Shown one piece after another: positions 46,490 to 58,540 of a DNA stretch of 64,000 bases (the stretch's first letter is position 1; the number at the start of each line of letters is the position of its first letter). The DNA lies in assembly GCA_036768485.1 (NCBI GenBank), contig JAVLUZ010000157.1:17115877-17179876 (forward strand), written 5' to 3'. The stretch comes from Mermis nigrescens (taxonomy: Eukaryota > Nematoda > Enoplea > Mermithida > Mermithidae). Made by a program: the position numbers and the translations under genes. The notes under the pieces were generated by a model. It did no database searches, had not been told where the DNA came from, and saw only the letters and a program-made list of their open reading frames with translations.

Positions 46490-47215
46490 ACCTATAGTTG
46501 TCGTTCTCATTTTCACCACCTTGCTGTAATCTTTTTAACCCCGGCTCGGTGCATGAAATCGCTCGACAATAGAACACCCTTATTACTGTAGCGCCCGACT
46601 TCATCCTTTCTCAATGGCCGGCAATTGAATTCATCGAACACTGAAGAAATCGGTCGTTTTTTCACAGCGAAATAAAGAATTAATCTCATGCCATAAAAAT
46701 ATTATTACTGTAAGCCATATATAATATAAAAAACTATATTTCTGTAAGGCCTGCAAAAAATACACCTAGTGAGCATAAGATTACTGTAGTCTTTTTTAAC
46801 CCCGGCTTGGTGCATGAAATTGCTCGACAATAAAACAACCTTATTACTGTAGCACGGAATTCGTAGTTGCTTAACGGCCGGTGATTGATTTCGCCGAACA
46901 GTGAAGAAATCGAAACATCCTCTATCATGCACAACTATATTTCGCGTACTGTAAAAAATATCACTAGTGTAAGACATATACAAACATGCAGTTTATTTTT
47001 TAGCTTACTGTTGATCGGTTTATATTGTTTTTATCACTGTAACATCTAATGCGTTTTAATTCACTTGAAAAATGTCGCTAGTGAAATCTGCGTATTTGAA
47101 AATATCAAGAAATTCAGAGACGCAAGTACTATCTTACGCAAAATTATAAAACATATACAATTACTGTAGGTACTTAACGCGTACACACACAAAAGGTCTG
47201 TGTGCACCAGGCACA
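46490..47215 (-). repeat. Inverted repeat E, right arm
   Basis: The reverse complement of 43600-44400, with ATTACTGTAR motifs at about a dozen positions and the same internal duplication. The arm continues across the hAT insertion: after removing 47216-49704 plus one duplication, CAGGCACAGGAATACCG matches the left arm in reverse (CGGTATTCTTGAGCCTG). Confidence 0.7.
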
Positions 47216-49704
47216 CAGGGTTGCCAGGTTGGGGGTTTTCCCCCATTTTGGGGGTTTTTTGGGGTCCTTGAAGGCTTTTTTGGGGTTTTAGCTCACGGGG
47301 GATTTCATGGGGGTTTTTCGAAATTTTTGAGGTTTTTTTTGGGGGTTTTTCATTTATTATTCAAGTATCAAATTCTAGTGAGTTTAGAGGCAGCAATCAA
47401 TCACTGCAAGTTTTTGTCAAGAGAAGCCGACAGCACAGCCGTGCGTGCCCAGCTCAGCTGACCTTTTTTATTTCAGGACTTTGGTTTTCAGCTCTATGAT
47501 CACGGTAGAATTTATTTCAATTCTTCTAAAATATCGTGTTAATGAACAGTCGCCATAGATTCAACTAATTTTTGAAAGAATAGCAAGATTTAAGTACCTA
47601 CACAAAGGTCAGTGTTGTTACAATAATATCAGAAATCTAGGGAAATTTTCGGATTTCTATGGATGAATTTATAGATGCTGAAAATTTAGACTTGACAACA
47701 CTGTCCGGAGCCCTGGTTTCATATCGAGGTTCATCGTCCAAGTTGAGTTAATAATTCATCGTTTCATTTGTTCATTCTCTATGTCATTTTTTCCTTTTTT
47801 GTGCCATATTGATTTTGATTTGATCACTACGCGTAGCTAGAATCAGTTTGAGAATCATAAATTTGATTGGTGAATTTTAATAGCATATATTTTGTTATTT
47901 CAAAATTTGAACAGTTTGTTCACGCCTCAGTAATCCGTATCGAACCGCTAAAATATTGTCAACAGGATTGGGGCATGCATACGATTACTTAAAATTAAGC
48001 ACACAAATGGACAAGGACAATAAATGAATTAAAGATGGACAAATCTAATACTAATAATATACTATAATACTTTATTCGGAAAAAAACACAAGGGTAAAAC
48101 AAAAGTCGCAAGGAAAATAAAATAAAATGCGAAATGTCCTGGACACACAGGCAAGTAGATTGCTCGGTTACAGTTATCTCAGTTATCTCGCTTACCATTT
48201 TCGAATGCTGCTGTTGAACGCGTGTTTTCCATTATGAATGTTGTTCAAAATAAGTTACGTAATCGTATGCATGCTCTAGTACTGTTGACAATATTTTAGC
48301 GGTTTGATACGGATTACTGTGGCGTGAACAAACTGTTCAAATTAAAAAAAAAAACAAAATATATCCTATTAAAAGTCATCAATCAAATTTATGATTCTCA
48401 AACTGATTCTAGCTCGCGCGTAGTGATCGACCGGGGTCCCGGCCCCGGCTATCCTCAGCCATTTTTCAGCATCCCCGGCCCCGGCCAGGGCAAGGTCTAA
48501 AAATGGCCGAAGAAAAATTTAGTGTAATTCGTATTTTGTACAGGATGTGATACTGCCAGTTATTTATCAATGGGTAAGTGTTAATTTTGAGAACTGTGCT
48601 GATTCGACCGTATGTATACTTAGTCATTGTTATATCTTTGCTACTGTGTATAAATGAGCTTTTGTTGAATAAATGTTCAGGACAATCTGCATGTTTTCGA
48701 TTCCTTCACTTAACTCATTAAATCAAATGCTATTTTTACCTCACTCATTCGTAGCTAGTGGCTAAAAGATTTAGAGTTGGCAAATTCGTTCTATTTTTAG
48801 TTGGAAATTGTACGTTTTCGAAAAACAATTTTCACAAAAAACACTTTTACATTTAATTGAATGGGAACCGCCTGCTTTAAAACGCGTTTCTTGTGTAATA
48901 GTTATTAGGACGTAAGTTAATTATAGGCAATTGCAAACTATATTTAGAATGCGGCGCAAGCAGCAGTAGTAGCAAGCAGTAGTGAAGATTCAAACGATAT
49001 TGAGTGTGCTAATAGCAGCGACATAGAATTTATTGATGATTCAGACAATGAAACACTGGACTAAATTTATTTCTTGTGACATAAATAGTAATAAAACTTG
49101 ATTTGAAAAGGCGCATCTAACTTTGCGCTTGCCATTTACTACTAAATGGAGCAGTCGCTTATTATTTCTCTTCCTATGCATCACTACTCGCTCGTAAATG
49201 ATGTCCAATTTTGTTTAGATAATGTTTTGTTTGATGAAATCGATAATTATGCTGCTGAAGTCGTGTTAGAGTGAATTTGGTGAACCATTTTGAAATAAAT
49301 TGTTTATAAAAGGTTGTTAATGTATTATGCTGCTTAGCTGAAAGCATGTTTTCGAACAAAAAATGCATGAATATCATCAGGAAGTTGTTTAAGATTGGCC
49401 AACTTTATACTTGTTCTATCAAGAGAAATAAGAATCAAAAAAATGTTGCGCAAAACAACTATTTTAAAACATTTTTTTAATTAAAAAAAGCGAAAAATTC
49501 AGAAAAAACGGTTTTTTTATTTTTGGCTGCAAAAGATGTGGTGCGGTGGAAAATGCACAGAAACGATGTTATTTAGCGCCTCCAGCTTGCTTGTATGCGT
49601 TTTATTGACTTAATTGTTTAACAAAGCATTTTTTAATATGGGGGTTTTTTCTTCATTTGGGGGATTTTTTTGGGGGTTTTTAAAAATTTGACCTGGCAAC
49701 ACTG
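47216..49704 (+). mobile_element. hAT element relic, 2.5 kb
   Basis: The termini CAGGGTTGCCAGGTTG and, from the right, CAGTGTTGCCAGGTCA are typical hAT ends. The 8-bp duplication CAGGCACA is perfect (47208-47215, 49705-49712). GGGGGTTTT-rich subterminal blocks lie at both ends. The interior holds a hAT C-terminal coding fragment (48192-48299) flanked by ~150-bp inverted repeats (about 47822-47972 and 48280-48430), and a GC-rich CGGCCCCGGC tract at 48430-48500 resembling another hAT end. A short acidic frame near 48975-49064 (EDSNDIECANSSDIEFIDDS) is also coding-like. Confidence 0.82.
48192..48299 (+). pseudogene. hAT transposase C-terminal dimerisation motif, fragment
   Basis: The frame reads LPFSNAAVERVFSIMN, then KLRNRM, and stops at TAG. 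The LP.SNA..ERVFS..N..K...RNR signature belongs to the C-terminal dimerisation region of hAT transposases. The rest of the gene is not found in the element. Confidence 0.8.
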
Positions 49705-49712
49705 CAGGCACA

Positions 49713-50095
49713 GGAATACCGACCGAAATTCCTATGTACATACACATGCAATAGCGGTGTTTGATGCAGTTTTTGCACAAAAATTTCGCGCTCTACAAGA
49801 AATATCACCATCAGTATACGTTATTTCTGTTGTAACTTTAATTTCCTTCCTTCAATAAAGCATTTTAGCCAATTCTGAAGTGGCTTTTGACAATTAAAAC
49901 TATAATTTATCAAATGGCGAGAAGCGCCGGAAAATTCTGAAATTTTAGCTCTCTAAAACGCATTTTTGCATTACAAAAACTAATCAAATCCATGCAGAAG
50001 GTAAGGATTTTCAATCGTAGTGAAGTCCTAGGACCAGATTGTCGATAAAAATGCTGCAATTGGTGAGCGCGGCTTAAACATTACTAGCAAGTAAG
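49713..50095 (+). repeat. Dispersed repeat segment shared with 53650-53830 and 54290-54640
   Basis: Phrases such as ACATGCAATAGCGGTGTTTG, CTTTTGACAATTAAAACTAT, GCTCTCTAAAACGCATTTTT and AGATTGTCGAYAAAAATGCT recur in order at the other places. The third copy has a CTTTGTACATGTACAAAG palindrome directly after it. Confidence 0.65.
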
Positions 50096-50115
50096 AATTA
50101 ATCAATTCGGCGCCA

Positions 50116-52690
50116 GGGGAGTAACTTAAGAATATGGTACTTTCAGAATACTAAAAAATAAACTTCAGAAGAGCGGATTTTTTTGCTCAGTACTTAATAC
50201 ATGTTGAAAGAAAGCGCGGAAAAAATTTCATCCGTCTATGATCAATATTACGAAAGCTACGGGTTCTGTCAATTAGCCTCTTTTCGACCTAAGCAAGCAT
50301 CTTCTCGACCTAAGTATTTGAAGATTCAAATAGCTGAATGCAGAATCACATGACCCAATTTACGTCGACCTAAGCATCTATACATCGACCTAAGCATCTA
50401 TACATCGACCTAAGCATCTATACATCGACCAAAGCATCTATACATCGACCTAAGCGGAGTAACTTAAGAATATGATACTTTCAGAATACTAAGGAATAAA
50501 GTTCAGAAGAGTGGATTTTTAATCTCATCACTTGGAACATGTTGAAAGAAAGCGCTGGAAAAAAATTTCATTTATCTATGATGAATATTACAAGAGCTAT
50601 GGGTTTCGTTAATAAGCCTCTTCTCGACCTAAGCAAGCATCTTCTCGACTTTAGTATTTGAAGATTTAAAAGCTGAATGCAGAGTCACATGTAGATACCC
50701 AATTTAGGTCGACCAAAGCATCTATACATCGACCTAAGCGGAGTAACTTAAGAATATGGTACTTTCAGAATACTAAGGAATAAAGTTCAGAAGAGCGGAT
50801 TTTTCATCTCATCACTTAGAACACGTTGAAAGAAAGTGCGGAAAAAAATTTCATTTATCTATGATGAATATTACAAGAGCTATGGGTTTCGGTAATAAGC
50901 CTCTTCTCGACCTAAGCAAGCATCTTCTCGACTTGAGTATTTGAAGATTTAAAAGCTGAATGCAGAATCACATTTAGATACCCAATTTACGTCGACCTAA
51001 GCATCTATTCATCGACCTAAGCATCTATACATCGACCTAAGCATCTATACATCGACCAAAGCATCTATACATCGACCTAAGCGGAGTAACTTAAGAATAT
51101 GGTACTTTCAGAATACTAAAGAATAAAGTTCAGAAGAGCGGATTTTTTATCTCATCACTTAGAACATGTTGAAAGAAAGCGCGAAAAAAATTTCATTTAT
51201 CTATGATGAATATTACAAGAGCTATGGGTTTTGTTAATAAGCCTCTTCTCGACTCTAAGCAAGCATCTTCTCCACTTGAGTATTTGAAGATTTAAAAGCT
51301 GAATGCAGAATCACATGTAGATACCCAATTTACATCGACCTAAGCATCTATACATCGACCTAAGCATCTATACATCAACCTAAGCATCTATACATCGACC
51401 AAAGCATCTATACATCGACATAAGCGGAGTAACTTAAGAATATGGTACTTTCAGAATACTAAGGAATAAAGTTCAGAAGAGCGGATTTTTTATCTCATTA
51501 CTTAGAACATGTTGAAAGAAAGCGCGTGAAAAAAATTTCATTTATCTATGATGAATATTACAAGAGCTATGGGTTTCATTAATAAGCCTCTTCTCGACCT
51601 AAGCCAGCATCTTCTCGACTTGAGTATTTGAAGATTTAAAAGCTGAATGCAGAGTCACATGTAGATACCCAATTTAGGTCGACCAAAGCATCTATACATC
51701 GACCTAAGCGGAGTAACTTAAGAATATGGTACTTTCAGAATACTAAGGAATAAAGTTCAGAAGAGCGGATTTTTTATCTCATCACTTAGAACCACACCTG
51801 GGCATGGGGGTTTGGGGGGTATGCACCCCCCAGAAACCAAAATACCTCCCCTCCAGAAATCAAAATACCCTCCCAGAATTCAATTTTTGAAAATTTTTTT
51901 CGCTTTTTTCGCAATTTTTTGATGCCAATGGATAGTGCTTGATGAGAAACGTCGAAAAATGGTGTTTTTATCACCATACCATCGTTTTTAAGGCCATTTT
52001 TTGACCTTCAAAAAATCTTGACACCCCCAGAAATTTCTTGCTGCCCACGTATGCTTAGAACATGTTGAAAGAAAGTGCGGAAAAAATTTCATTTATCTAT
52101 GATGAATATTACAAGAGCTGTGGGTTTCGTTAATAAGCCTCTTCTGACCTAAGCAAGCATCTTCTTGACTTGAGTATTTGAAGATTTAAAAGCTGAATGC
52201 AGAATCACATGTAGATACCCAATTTACGTCGACCTAAGCATCTATACATCGACCTTAGCATCTATACATCGACCAAAGCATCTATACATCGACCTAAGCG
52301 GAGTAACTTAAGAATATGGTACTTTCAGAATACTAAGGAATAAAGTTCAGAAGAGCGGATTTTTTATCTAATCACTTAGAACATGTTGAAAGAAAGTGCG
52401 GAAAAAAATTTCATTTATCTATGATGAATATTACAAGAGCTATGTGTTTCGTTAATAAGCCTCTTCTCGACCTAAGCAAGCATCTTCTCGACTTGAGTGT
52501 TTGAAGATTTAAAAGCTGAATGCAGAATCACATGTAGATACCCAATTTACGTCGACCTAAGCATCCATACATCTACCTAAGCATCTATACATCGACCTAA
52601 GCATCTATACATCGACCTAAGCATCTATACATCGATCTAAGCATCTATACATCGACCTAAGCATCTATCCAAAGACCTGAGCGAGAGCGA
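50116..52690 (+). repeat. Higher-order satellite: 20-bp units inside ~280-350-bp units
   Basis: Seven large units begin with GGAGTAACTTAAGAATATGG near 50118, 50456, 50739, 51083, 51426, 51710 and 52300. Each contains AGTTCAGAAGAG, TTTCATTTATCTATGATGAA, CCTCTTCTCGACCTAAGCAA and AAGCTGAATGCAGA. Each ends in a variable number (one to seven) of a 20-bp unit CGACCTAAGCATCTATACAT. Differences in unit length come mostly from that number. One unit is split by a family A element. No coding function is apparent. Confidence 0.88.
51793..52053 (-). mobile_element. Family A element (copy A7) inside the satellite
   Basis: CACACCTGGGCATGGGGG to TGCTGCCCACGTATG, 261 bp, with a perfect 8-bp duplication CTTAGAAC (51785-51792, 52054-52061). 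Because neighbouring satellite units give the empty site, this copy defines the family boundaries unambiguously. It is present in only one of seven units, so it entered after amplification. Confidence 0.95.
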
Positions 52691-53640
52691 CCTCAGCCCT
52701 AAGCAGCTCAAAACACCTTTCCAGATATACTAAGCCTAAGCCAAAGGATGATAGAAGTAAAGACTTAGATTTTTGTATATCTTATCAAGTAAAACCAAAA
52801 AATGCAAAAAATATGAAATTTTTTTAGTTTTTTTAAAATTCAAATAGCTTTCCGCGGCTTTTTTCTTTTTTCTCCTTCACTGCTATGCTTCCATCCGTAA
52901 TTTCAGCCCACATTATACATTTCTGACAAATGTGTGAGTCCTTGGATCGAGCCGTTTAATCGTCCCACCCAACACTCAAATCGAGAGTTGCCTGCAACTT
53001 TGCAAGTGTGGCTCAGATTTTCACCAAATTTTTTTCCGCGCTTCAATTTATCATGTTCTACCAGTTTGGCAAAAAAATTTTGGCATTCCGTATTCGTTTT
53101 TCTCCTTTTCTGAAAGTACCATATTCTTAAGTTTAGCCATCGATCTGAGCATCTATACATCGACCTAAGCATCTATACATCGACCTGAATGGGAGCAACC
53201 TCAACCTAATCAGCTTGAAACACCTTTCCAGATATACTAAGCCTAAGCCTGAGTATAATAGAAGCAAAAACTTAGATTCTCGTACATCTTATCGAGTAAA
53301 ACCGAAAAAACATGCACAAAAATATGGAAGTTTTTTTTTAAGTTTTTTAAAATTTCAAACAGCTTTCCGCGCCTTTTTCTTTTTTCTCCTTCATTGCTAT
53401 GCTTCCTTCCGTAATTTCAGCCCATATTATTTATTTCTGACAAATGTGTAAGTCCTTGGATCGAGCCGTTTAATCGTCCCATGCAACACTCAAATCGAGA
53501 GTTGCCTGCAACTTTGCAATTATGGCTCAGATTTTCACAAAATTTTTTTCCCGCTTCAATTTATCATGTTCTACCATCTTGGCAAAAAAATGTTGGCATT
53601 CCATATTCGTTTTGCAATTTTTCAAAAAGTACCACATTCT
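52691..53640 (+). repeat. ~500-bp tandem duplication downstream of the satellite
   Basis: Two copies, about 52680-53180 and 53190-53640, share CACCTTTCCAGATATACTAA, GAGCCGTTTAATCGTCCCA, CTCAAATCGAGAGTTGCCTG and CTTCAATTTATCATGTTCTA. The junction has two copies of the satellite's 20-bp unit (53141-53185), so the duplication may belong to the same array. Confidence 0.7.
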
Positions 53641-56260
53641 TAAGTTTAGCCGAAATTTTTTTGTAGTTTTACCTCTCTAAAACGCATTTTTGCATGACAA
53701 AAACTAACCAAATCCGTGCAGAAGATAAAGATTTTCAATCGTAGTGAAGTTCTAGACCAGATTGTCGACAAAAATGCTGCAATTGGTGTGGCGCGGCTTA
53801 AAAATTAATAACAAGTAAGAATTAAATCAATTTAACGCCGAAAAATTTTTGAAGTTTTACGTCTCGAAACGCATTTTTAACATTACAAAAATTTTCCACA
53901 AATGCCAACCAAGCCCAAAAATTTTTTCCATATCCTGAAATTTTGGTTGACAAATAGACCAAAAAGTGGAAAAAACGGTGCACCAGGCACAGGAATACCA
54001 ATTATATGCAGTCAAAAACCAGCGGCCTAGACTGCAGGTAATATAGCCCACAATGTGGGCTAAAGTTAAGAATATGGTACTTTTAGAGAAGGAGCAAAAC
54101 GAATTCGGCATGCCCAAATTTTTTTGCCAAACTGGTAGAACCACCGTTTTTTTCCCCAGCGATTTGGTTGACATTATAGACCAGACCCAAAATTTTTTTC
54201 CACTTTTTCCGACCTTTTTCCACCTTTCTTTGGAGGTCTAAAAACATTAAAAATAGAGCGCCTGGGTTGAAAAATCAGTGTTTTTTAAGGAGAAAATCCT
54301 ATGTACACATGCAATAGCGGTGTTTGATGCACTTTTTGTACAAAAATTTCGCACTCTACAAGAAATATCACGATCAGTATACGTTATTTCTATTGAAACT
54401 TGAATTTCCTTCCTTCAATAAAGCATTTTATCCAATTCTTAAGTCGCTTTTGACAATTAAAACTATAATTTATCAAATGGTGCGAAGAGTCAGAAAATTT
54501 TGAAATTTTAGCTCTCTAAAACGCATTTTCGCATTGCAAAAACTAACCAAATCCGTGCAGAAGGTAAGAATTTTCAATCGTAGAGAAGTTCTAGACCAGA
54601 TTGTCGACAAAAATGCTGCAATTGGCGCGGCGAAAGACTTTTCGGGAATCGTCTTTGTACATGTACAAAGATTTTTCGGAAGACTAAAATTGCAAAAAAG
54701 GTCTGAAATCCGCAAAAACTTTCGGCGCTTTGCGCCAAAATGACATCATCTTTGTACATGTACAAAGGGACCTTGTACAAAAAACACTGACATGAAGGGC
54801 AAACTTTTGGACTTATTTTTGACTGTTTCTGGAAAAGGTGGAGTACCGCCCCCTTGAACACTTTTGCAGGCTTGCAAGTTTAAGTTTCAGTTGATTTGCC
54901 AGAGTTAGATTGCTCGAGAAATCTTTATAATGTCGGACATAATCCATGACTAAGTAGTGCAAAACAACTCGCGTCGCTCGCACTGCTTGCCTAAATTGTT
55001 TCATCCTACCAAGCACGTAGCTGGCCGTCCTATTTTGAGGGGGCAACACCAATTCTGGGGGGACTAAGTCCAAAAAGGCCAAAAATAGCACAAAATAATG
55101 TTTCAAAAGTCCGATTTTCCTGAATTTTGGGGGGTACGGACCCCCCATTCCCTTCAGAGCTACTTGCCTGCATCCTACTACTTAGGCTCGGACTTAGTTT
55201 ATGTGCTGGCATCATAATGTATGCACAGAACTGAGTAAGCGTGAGCCTATTCCTGACCTGAAGGGAGTAACATTTTTTCCTTTCATTAGTTCAGGATTAG
55301 GCTAAGTTTTGTGAAAAAATTCGAATGTTTTTGAAGATCCGGAAAAATGTTGAAATGTTCTAGAGCCTAAATAACAGCAAGAATACTCGTCTGTAATAAA
55401 GAAGATGTGATATTTGTTAAAGCCGTATCAGAATCACTGTTTTTTTTTTGTACGAGACAAAGATTTTGAGGCTCGTACAAAGATTTTCGGAGCCATCTTT
55501 GTACAATGTACAAAGACTTTTTGGGGCAAAGTAATAGTAATTTTAACGTTTTTTGGTGTATTTTTTAGCAAAATTTCTAAAAATTTTTGGCGCTTCGCGC
55601 CGAGTATCATAATTACATTCCATTTAGCTCCAGGCGCGGGCATTAAACACTCCAAAATCTATCTGTAAGCATCTTTGTACAGATTGAAGCATCTTTTACA
55701 TCTATTTCCACTGTTTTATAAAGATTTTATGCAGAAAAAAGAACTATTAAACAACTGTGCACTGTTTTCTGCTGTTTGAAGATAAAATTGACTCTTTTAT
55801 CTTTGCGTTGCATTAAATTCATGAGCAAATTGGTGTCTATTATGAGATTCAGTCAGCACATTGCAACCGCTTATTATTTATAATTGTGTAACACAACTCA
55901 TTTTAACTTGCTGAGTCGAATTTTATGTGTAATTTCAACCTAAGTCCCATGAAAATTTTGGCGTTTCGGGCCGAACTAATATAACCAGCTGAATTTAGGA
56001 CAAAGTTACACTTTTTGCGAAGCGTGCGGGTCACGGATAACAGTCTAGTAGTATGTAAAAATGTGTACATTCAAGTGCATATCTATGCGTTATATGTACA
56101 AAAAAATTTTCGCTCGTACAAAGACTTTTCCGGGGATCTTTGTACATGTACAAAGAGGCTCGTGCAAAAAAAAACAGTGATCAGAATTATATTTTATTAC
56201 ATTTAAAAAAAATTGAGAAAGATTTTTTCTTACCTGCTAAGTTGTACAAGTGCCAAATTT
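53641..56260. other. Repeat-rich intergenic region with CTTTGTAC palindromes
   Basis: Copies of the dispersed segments described at 43437 and 49713 occupy 53650-54640. The 18-bp palindrome CTTTGTACATGTACAAAG occurs at 54653-54670, 54750-54767 and 56138-56155, with a 19-bp variant at 55497-55515. No gene is supported. Confidence 0.55.
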
Positions 56261-56620
56261 CGTAGTGCCTTTTCTGGTTCAAAAGAGAATGACGTTTCAA
56301 AAACATCGTTTTTGGCGTTTCTGACGATACTTAAGCTTTCCAGAACATAAAAACTAGAAAATTTCAGGAAATTATTTAAAAATTCTATTAAATTTAGCAA
56401 AATATAGTGATAAAACGAGAGTGGCCCGAATCGTTGAAAATTTGACAGTTTTGAGCAAGAAGATAGCTAAAACGCTTAAAACTGCACCTTCTCTACAAGT
56501 TTTCTTTGGCGAAATCACTAATGATAGGGATGAAAAAATTTCTTGGGGTGTGAGAATTTCTGAGGTGTGAAACTTTTGCTTTGGCCTGAAAACCCCCTCC
56601 AAGATCATGTGTGGTACCAA
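56260..56620 (+). mobile_element. Family B fragment (copy B4)
   Basis: Contains ACATCGTTTTTGGCGTTTCT, the CCAGAACATAAAAACTAG stretch, and ends CCTCCAAGATCATGTGTG. The left end is uncertain and no duplication was found. Confidence 0.5.
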
Positions 56621-57808
56621 GCAGATCCGTATCCAGGATTCGGTCAAGGGGGCGGACCACCATAAATTGATTTATATCTCGGAAAATTCGACGGGACAGC
56701 TCGTAAAAACCTCGTCTTTTGACGTGTTTAGACATGCTTTATCCATTAAGATCATAACGATTTTTTTCATCTTTTGTGCATTATATTGACCTTCAAAATT
56801 ATTCTTCCGGCCCTGAGGGGGGTCGCCTATCCCTTAAATAAGGCCCCCGCCATTGGTCCCAAGTATTTTTAGGGTGAGATCAGGACGTAAATGGTCTAAA
56901 ATTTTGACCAGCAATCACGGTTTTTTTAGCGCAGCGCAAACAAACATGGCCGCGCGCAAAGGAGAATTTTCGGACTTTTGCGCGGTGCGCAAAGGAAAAA
57001 TTCTGACTATCGAAAATGAGAAAAATGAAGAGAAATGAATGAGAAAATGATTGAAGGAGTTGAAGTGAAGTGAAACTTCCTTTTTCGAACAAATATATAC
57101 ATAAGTGTTGTTCCATAGTCATTTAATATTTTATTACTATCATCACAGCAAAGCACTGGTACAGTCCTTATTGAAACATCGCTAATGACCTTTAATGAAT
57201 CATTTCAAATAATTATTAATTGATCTTAGAATTAGAAGGCAAAAAATGTCAGTTATTATTTAACAAATTCGCAATATATAGCTGCATGGACAGTAAAACT
57301 GTACTACGCTCGTAGCATGAAAGGCAAGTCGGATTCAGATTCAAGGATCGTTGTTTCACTCAACAATGTACACTGTTAAACCTCGTTCATTCGTGCTTGA
57401 AACTTGTACGAAATGAAGGTCATTAAATATTCTTTCCGGAAATTGAATGCAGAAGGCGGATCATATAGGCGCATAAAAAATACGCGTAGTGGTCAGTTTT
57501 GCATCGCCCGTCTAGTGAACACTACAGCATCTAACAAAAATGAGCAGATAAATACTTATAATCTTACGCTCAGTGTATTGATATTGCATTTTAGTTTCTG
57601 AGTATGAAATGTTTTATTGCGCAAATATGAGCTTCTCTGCGCAAACGTACGACGCTCTCCATTAGCGGCTGCGCAAATGGGAATGGCGCTGAAAAAAGCC
57701 TGCCAGCAATGTCAAAAAATCATCTAAAGTGCATAAAATACGCGAATTTTAGCGAAAAAGGGGCGTCAAAAAATTTATCTTTGGGTTCCTTACCCGGTTA
57801 TAAGTCTG
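56621..57808. other. Intergenic sequence upstream of the BPNT2-like gene
   Basis: No coding gene is recognised. Around 56930-57000 there are short GCGC/AAAGGA repeats. If the downstream acceptor ends a 5' UTR intron, an upstream exon could lie here, but I cannot place one. Confidence 0.4.
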
Positions 57809-57816
57809 GTGACGAC

Positions 57817-58500
57817 CATAGGTGGGCGGCATACATGCACAGCATGGGAATTCTGGGGGGTGAAAACCTAAAGTGCCTTTTTTGGGCCCAAAAATGGCCG
57901 GTACGCGTTAAAAAAAACATCGTTTTTTGGCGTTTCTGACGATACTCTATCCTTCTAGAGCATAAATTCATGAAAAAAATTTTGAAAAAAAGTCGAATAA
58001 ATTGACCAATATATCGCTTAAAACATGAATATATGGCGCGAAGCGCCGAAAATCTGGCGATTTTGAGCAAATAGATAGCCAAAAACCCTTAAAAAAGACA
58101 CTTTTTCTACCAATTTTCAGGTAAGTTTAGGAAACTTTTGAAAAATCGCCAATTCTGGGGGAGTGAAAAATTTTCTGCGGGGGGGGGGTGAAAAATGATT
58201 CTGCGGGGGTGAAACCCCCCCCCCGTCAAACCCCCTCCCAAGATCATGTATGGTGAGCGGCACCAAAGTTCTTGGGGGAAGGGGTGTGCAAGATTATTTC
58301 AAAGGTCAAAAAATGGCCTTAAAAATTGTGTTATGGCGAAAAACACCATTTTTCAACGTTTCTCGTCGAGCACTATCCATTGGCATCAAAAAATTGCGGA
58401 AAAATCTTTAAAATTGAATTCTGGGGTTTATTTTGGTTTCTGGGGTATTTTAATTTCTGGGGGTTGCATACCCCCAAAATCCTCCCCACGCCCAGATATG
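57817..58500 (+). mobile_element. Family A element (copy A8) split by family B
   Basis: Starts CATAGGTGGGCGG, interrupted after 13 bp by a family B element, resumes CACCAAAGTTCTTGG and ends CGCCCAGATATG. Flanks GTGACGAC and ATGACGAC (57809-57816, 58501-58508) match at 7 of 8 positions. The right end is 28 bp before the acceptor and 40 bp before the ATG of the BPNT2-like gene. Confidence 0.82.
57830..58252 (+). mobile_element. Family B element (copy B5), nested in family A
   Basis: CATACATGCACAGCATGGGA to CCAAGATCATGTATG, 423 bp, with flanks GTGGGCGG and GTGAGCGG (57822-57829, 58253-58260; 7 of 8). The core GGCGCGAAGCGCCGAAAA lies at about 58034. A nearly identical inverted copy is at 61302-61707. 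Confidence 0.82.
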
Positions 58501-58520
58501 ATGACGACTAATTGATCATT

Positions 58521-58540
58521 CGTTTTAGCGTTCAATTCGG
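58521..58540 (+). promoter_or_regulatory. Splice acceptor 12 nt before the BPNT2-like start codon
   Basis: CGTTTTAG ends at 58528, followed by a 12-nt leader and the ATG. The layout is the same as at the GPCR gene (11 nt). It could be a spliced-leader acceptor or the end of a 5' UTR intron. Confidence 0.45.

Noticed and set aside
50340..50460. Regular 20-bp repeats that might suggest a CRISPR array
   Set aside because: The units are contiguous with no unique spacers and belong to a eukaryotic satellite.
56853..57122. Paired ORFs on both strands over a GCGC-rich stretch
   Set aside because: There are no domain motifs, and both strands are open because of simple-sequence bias.
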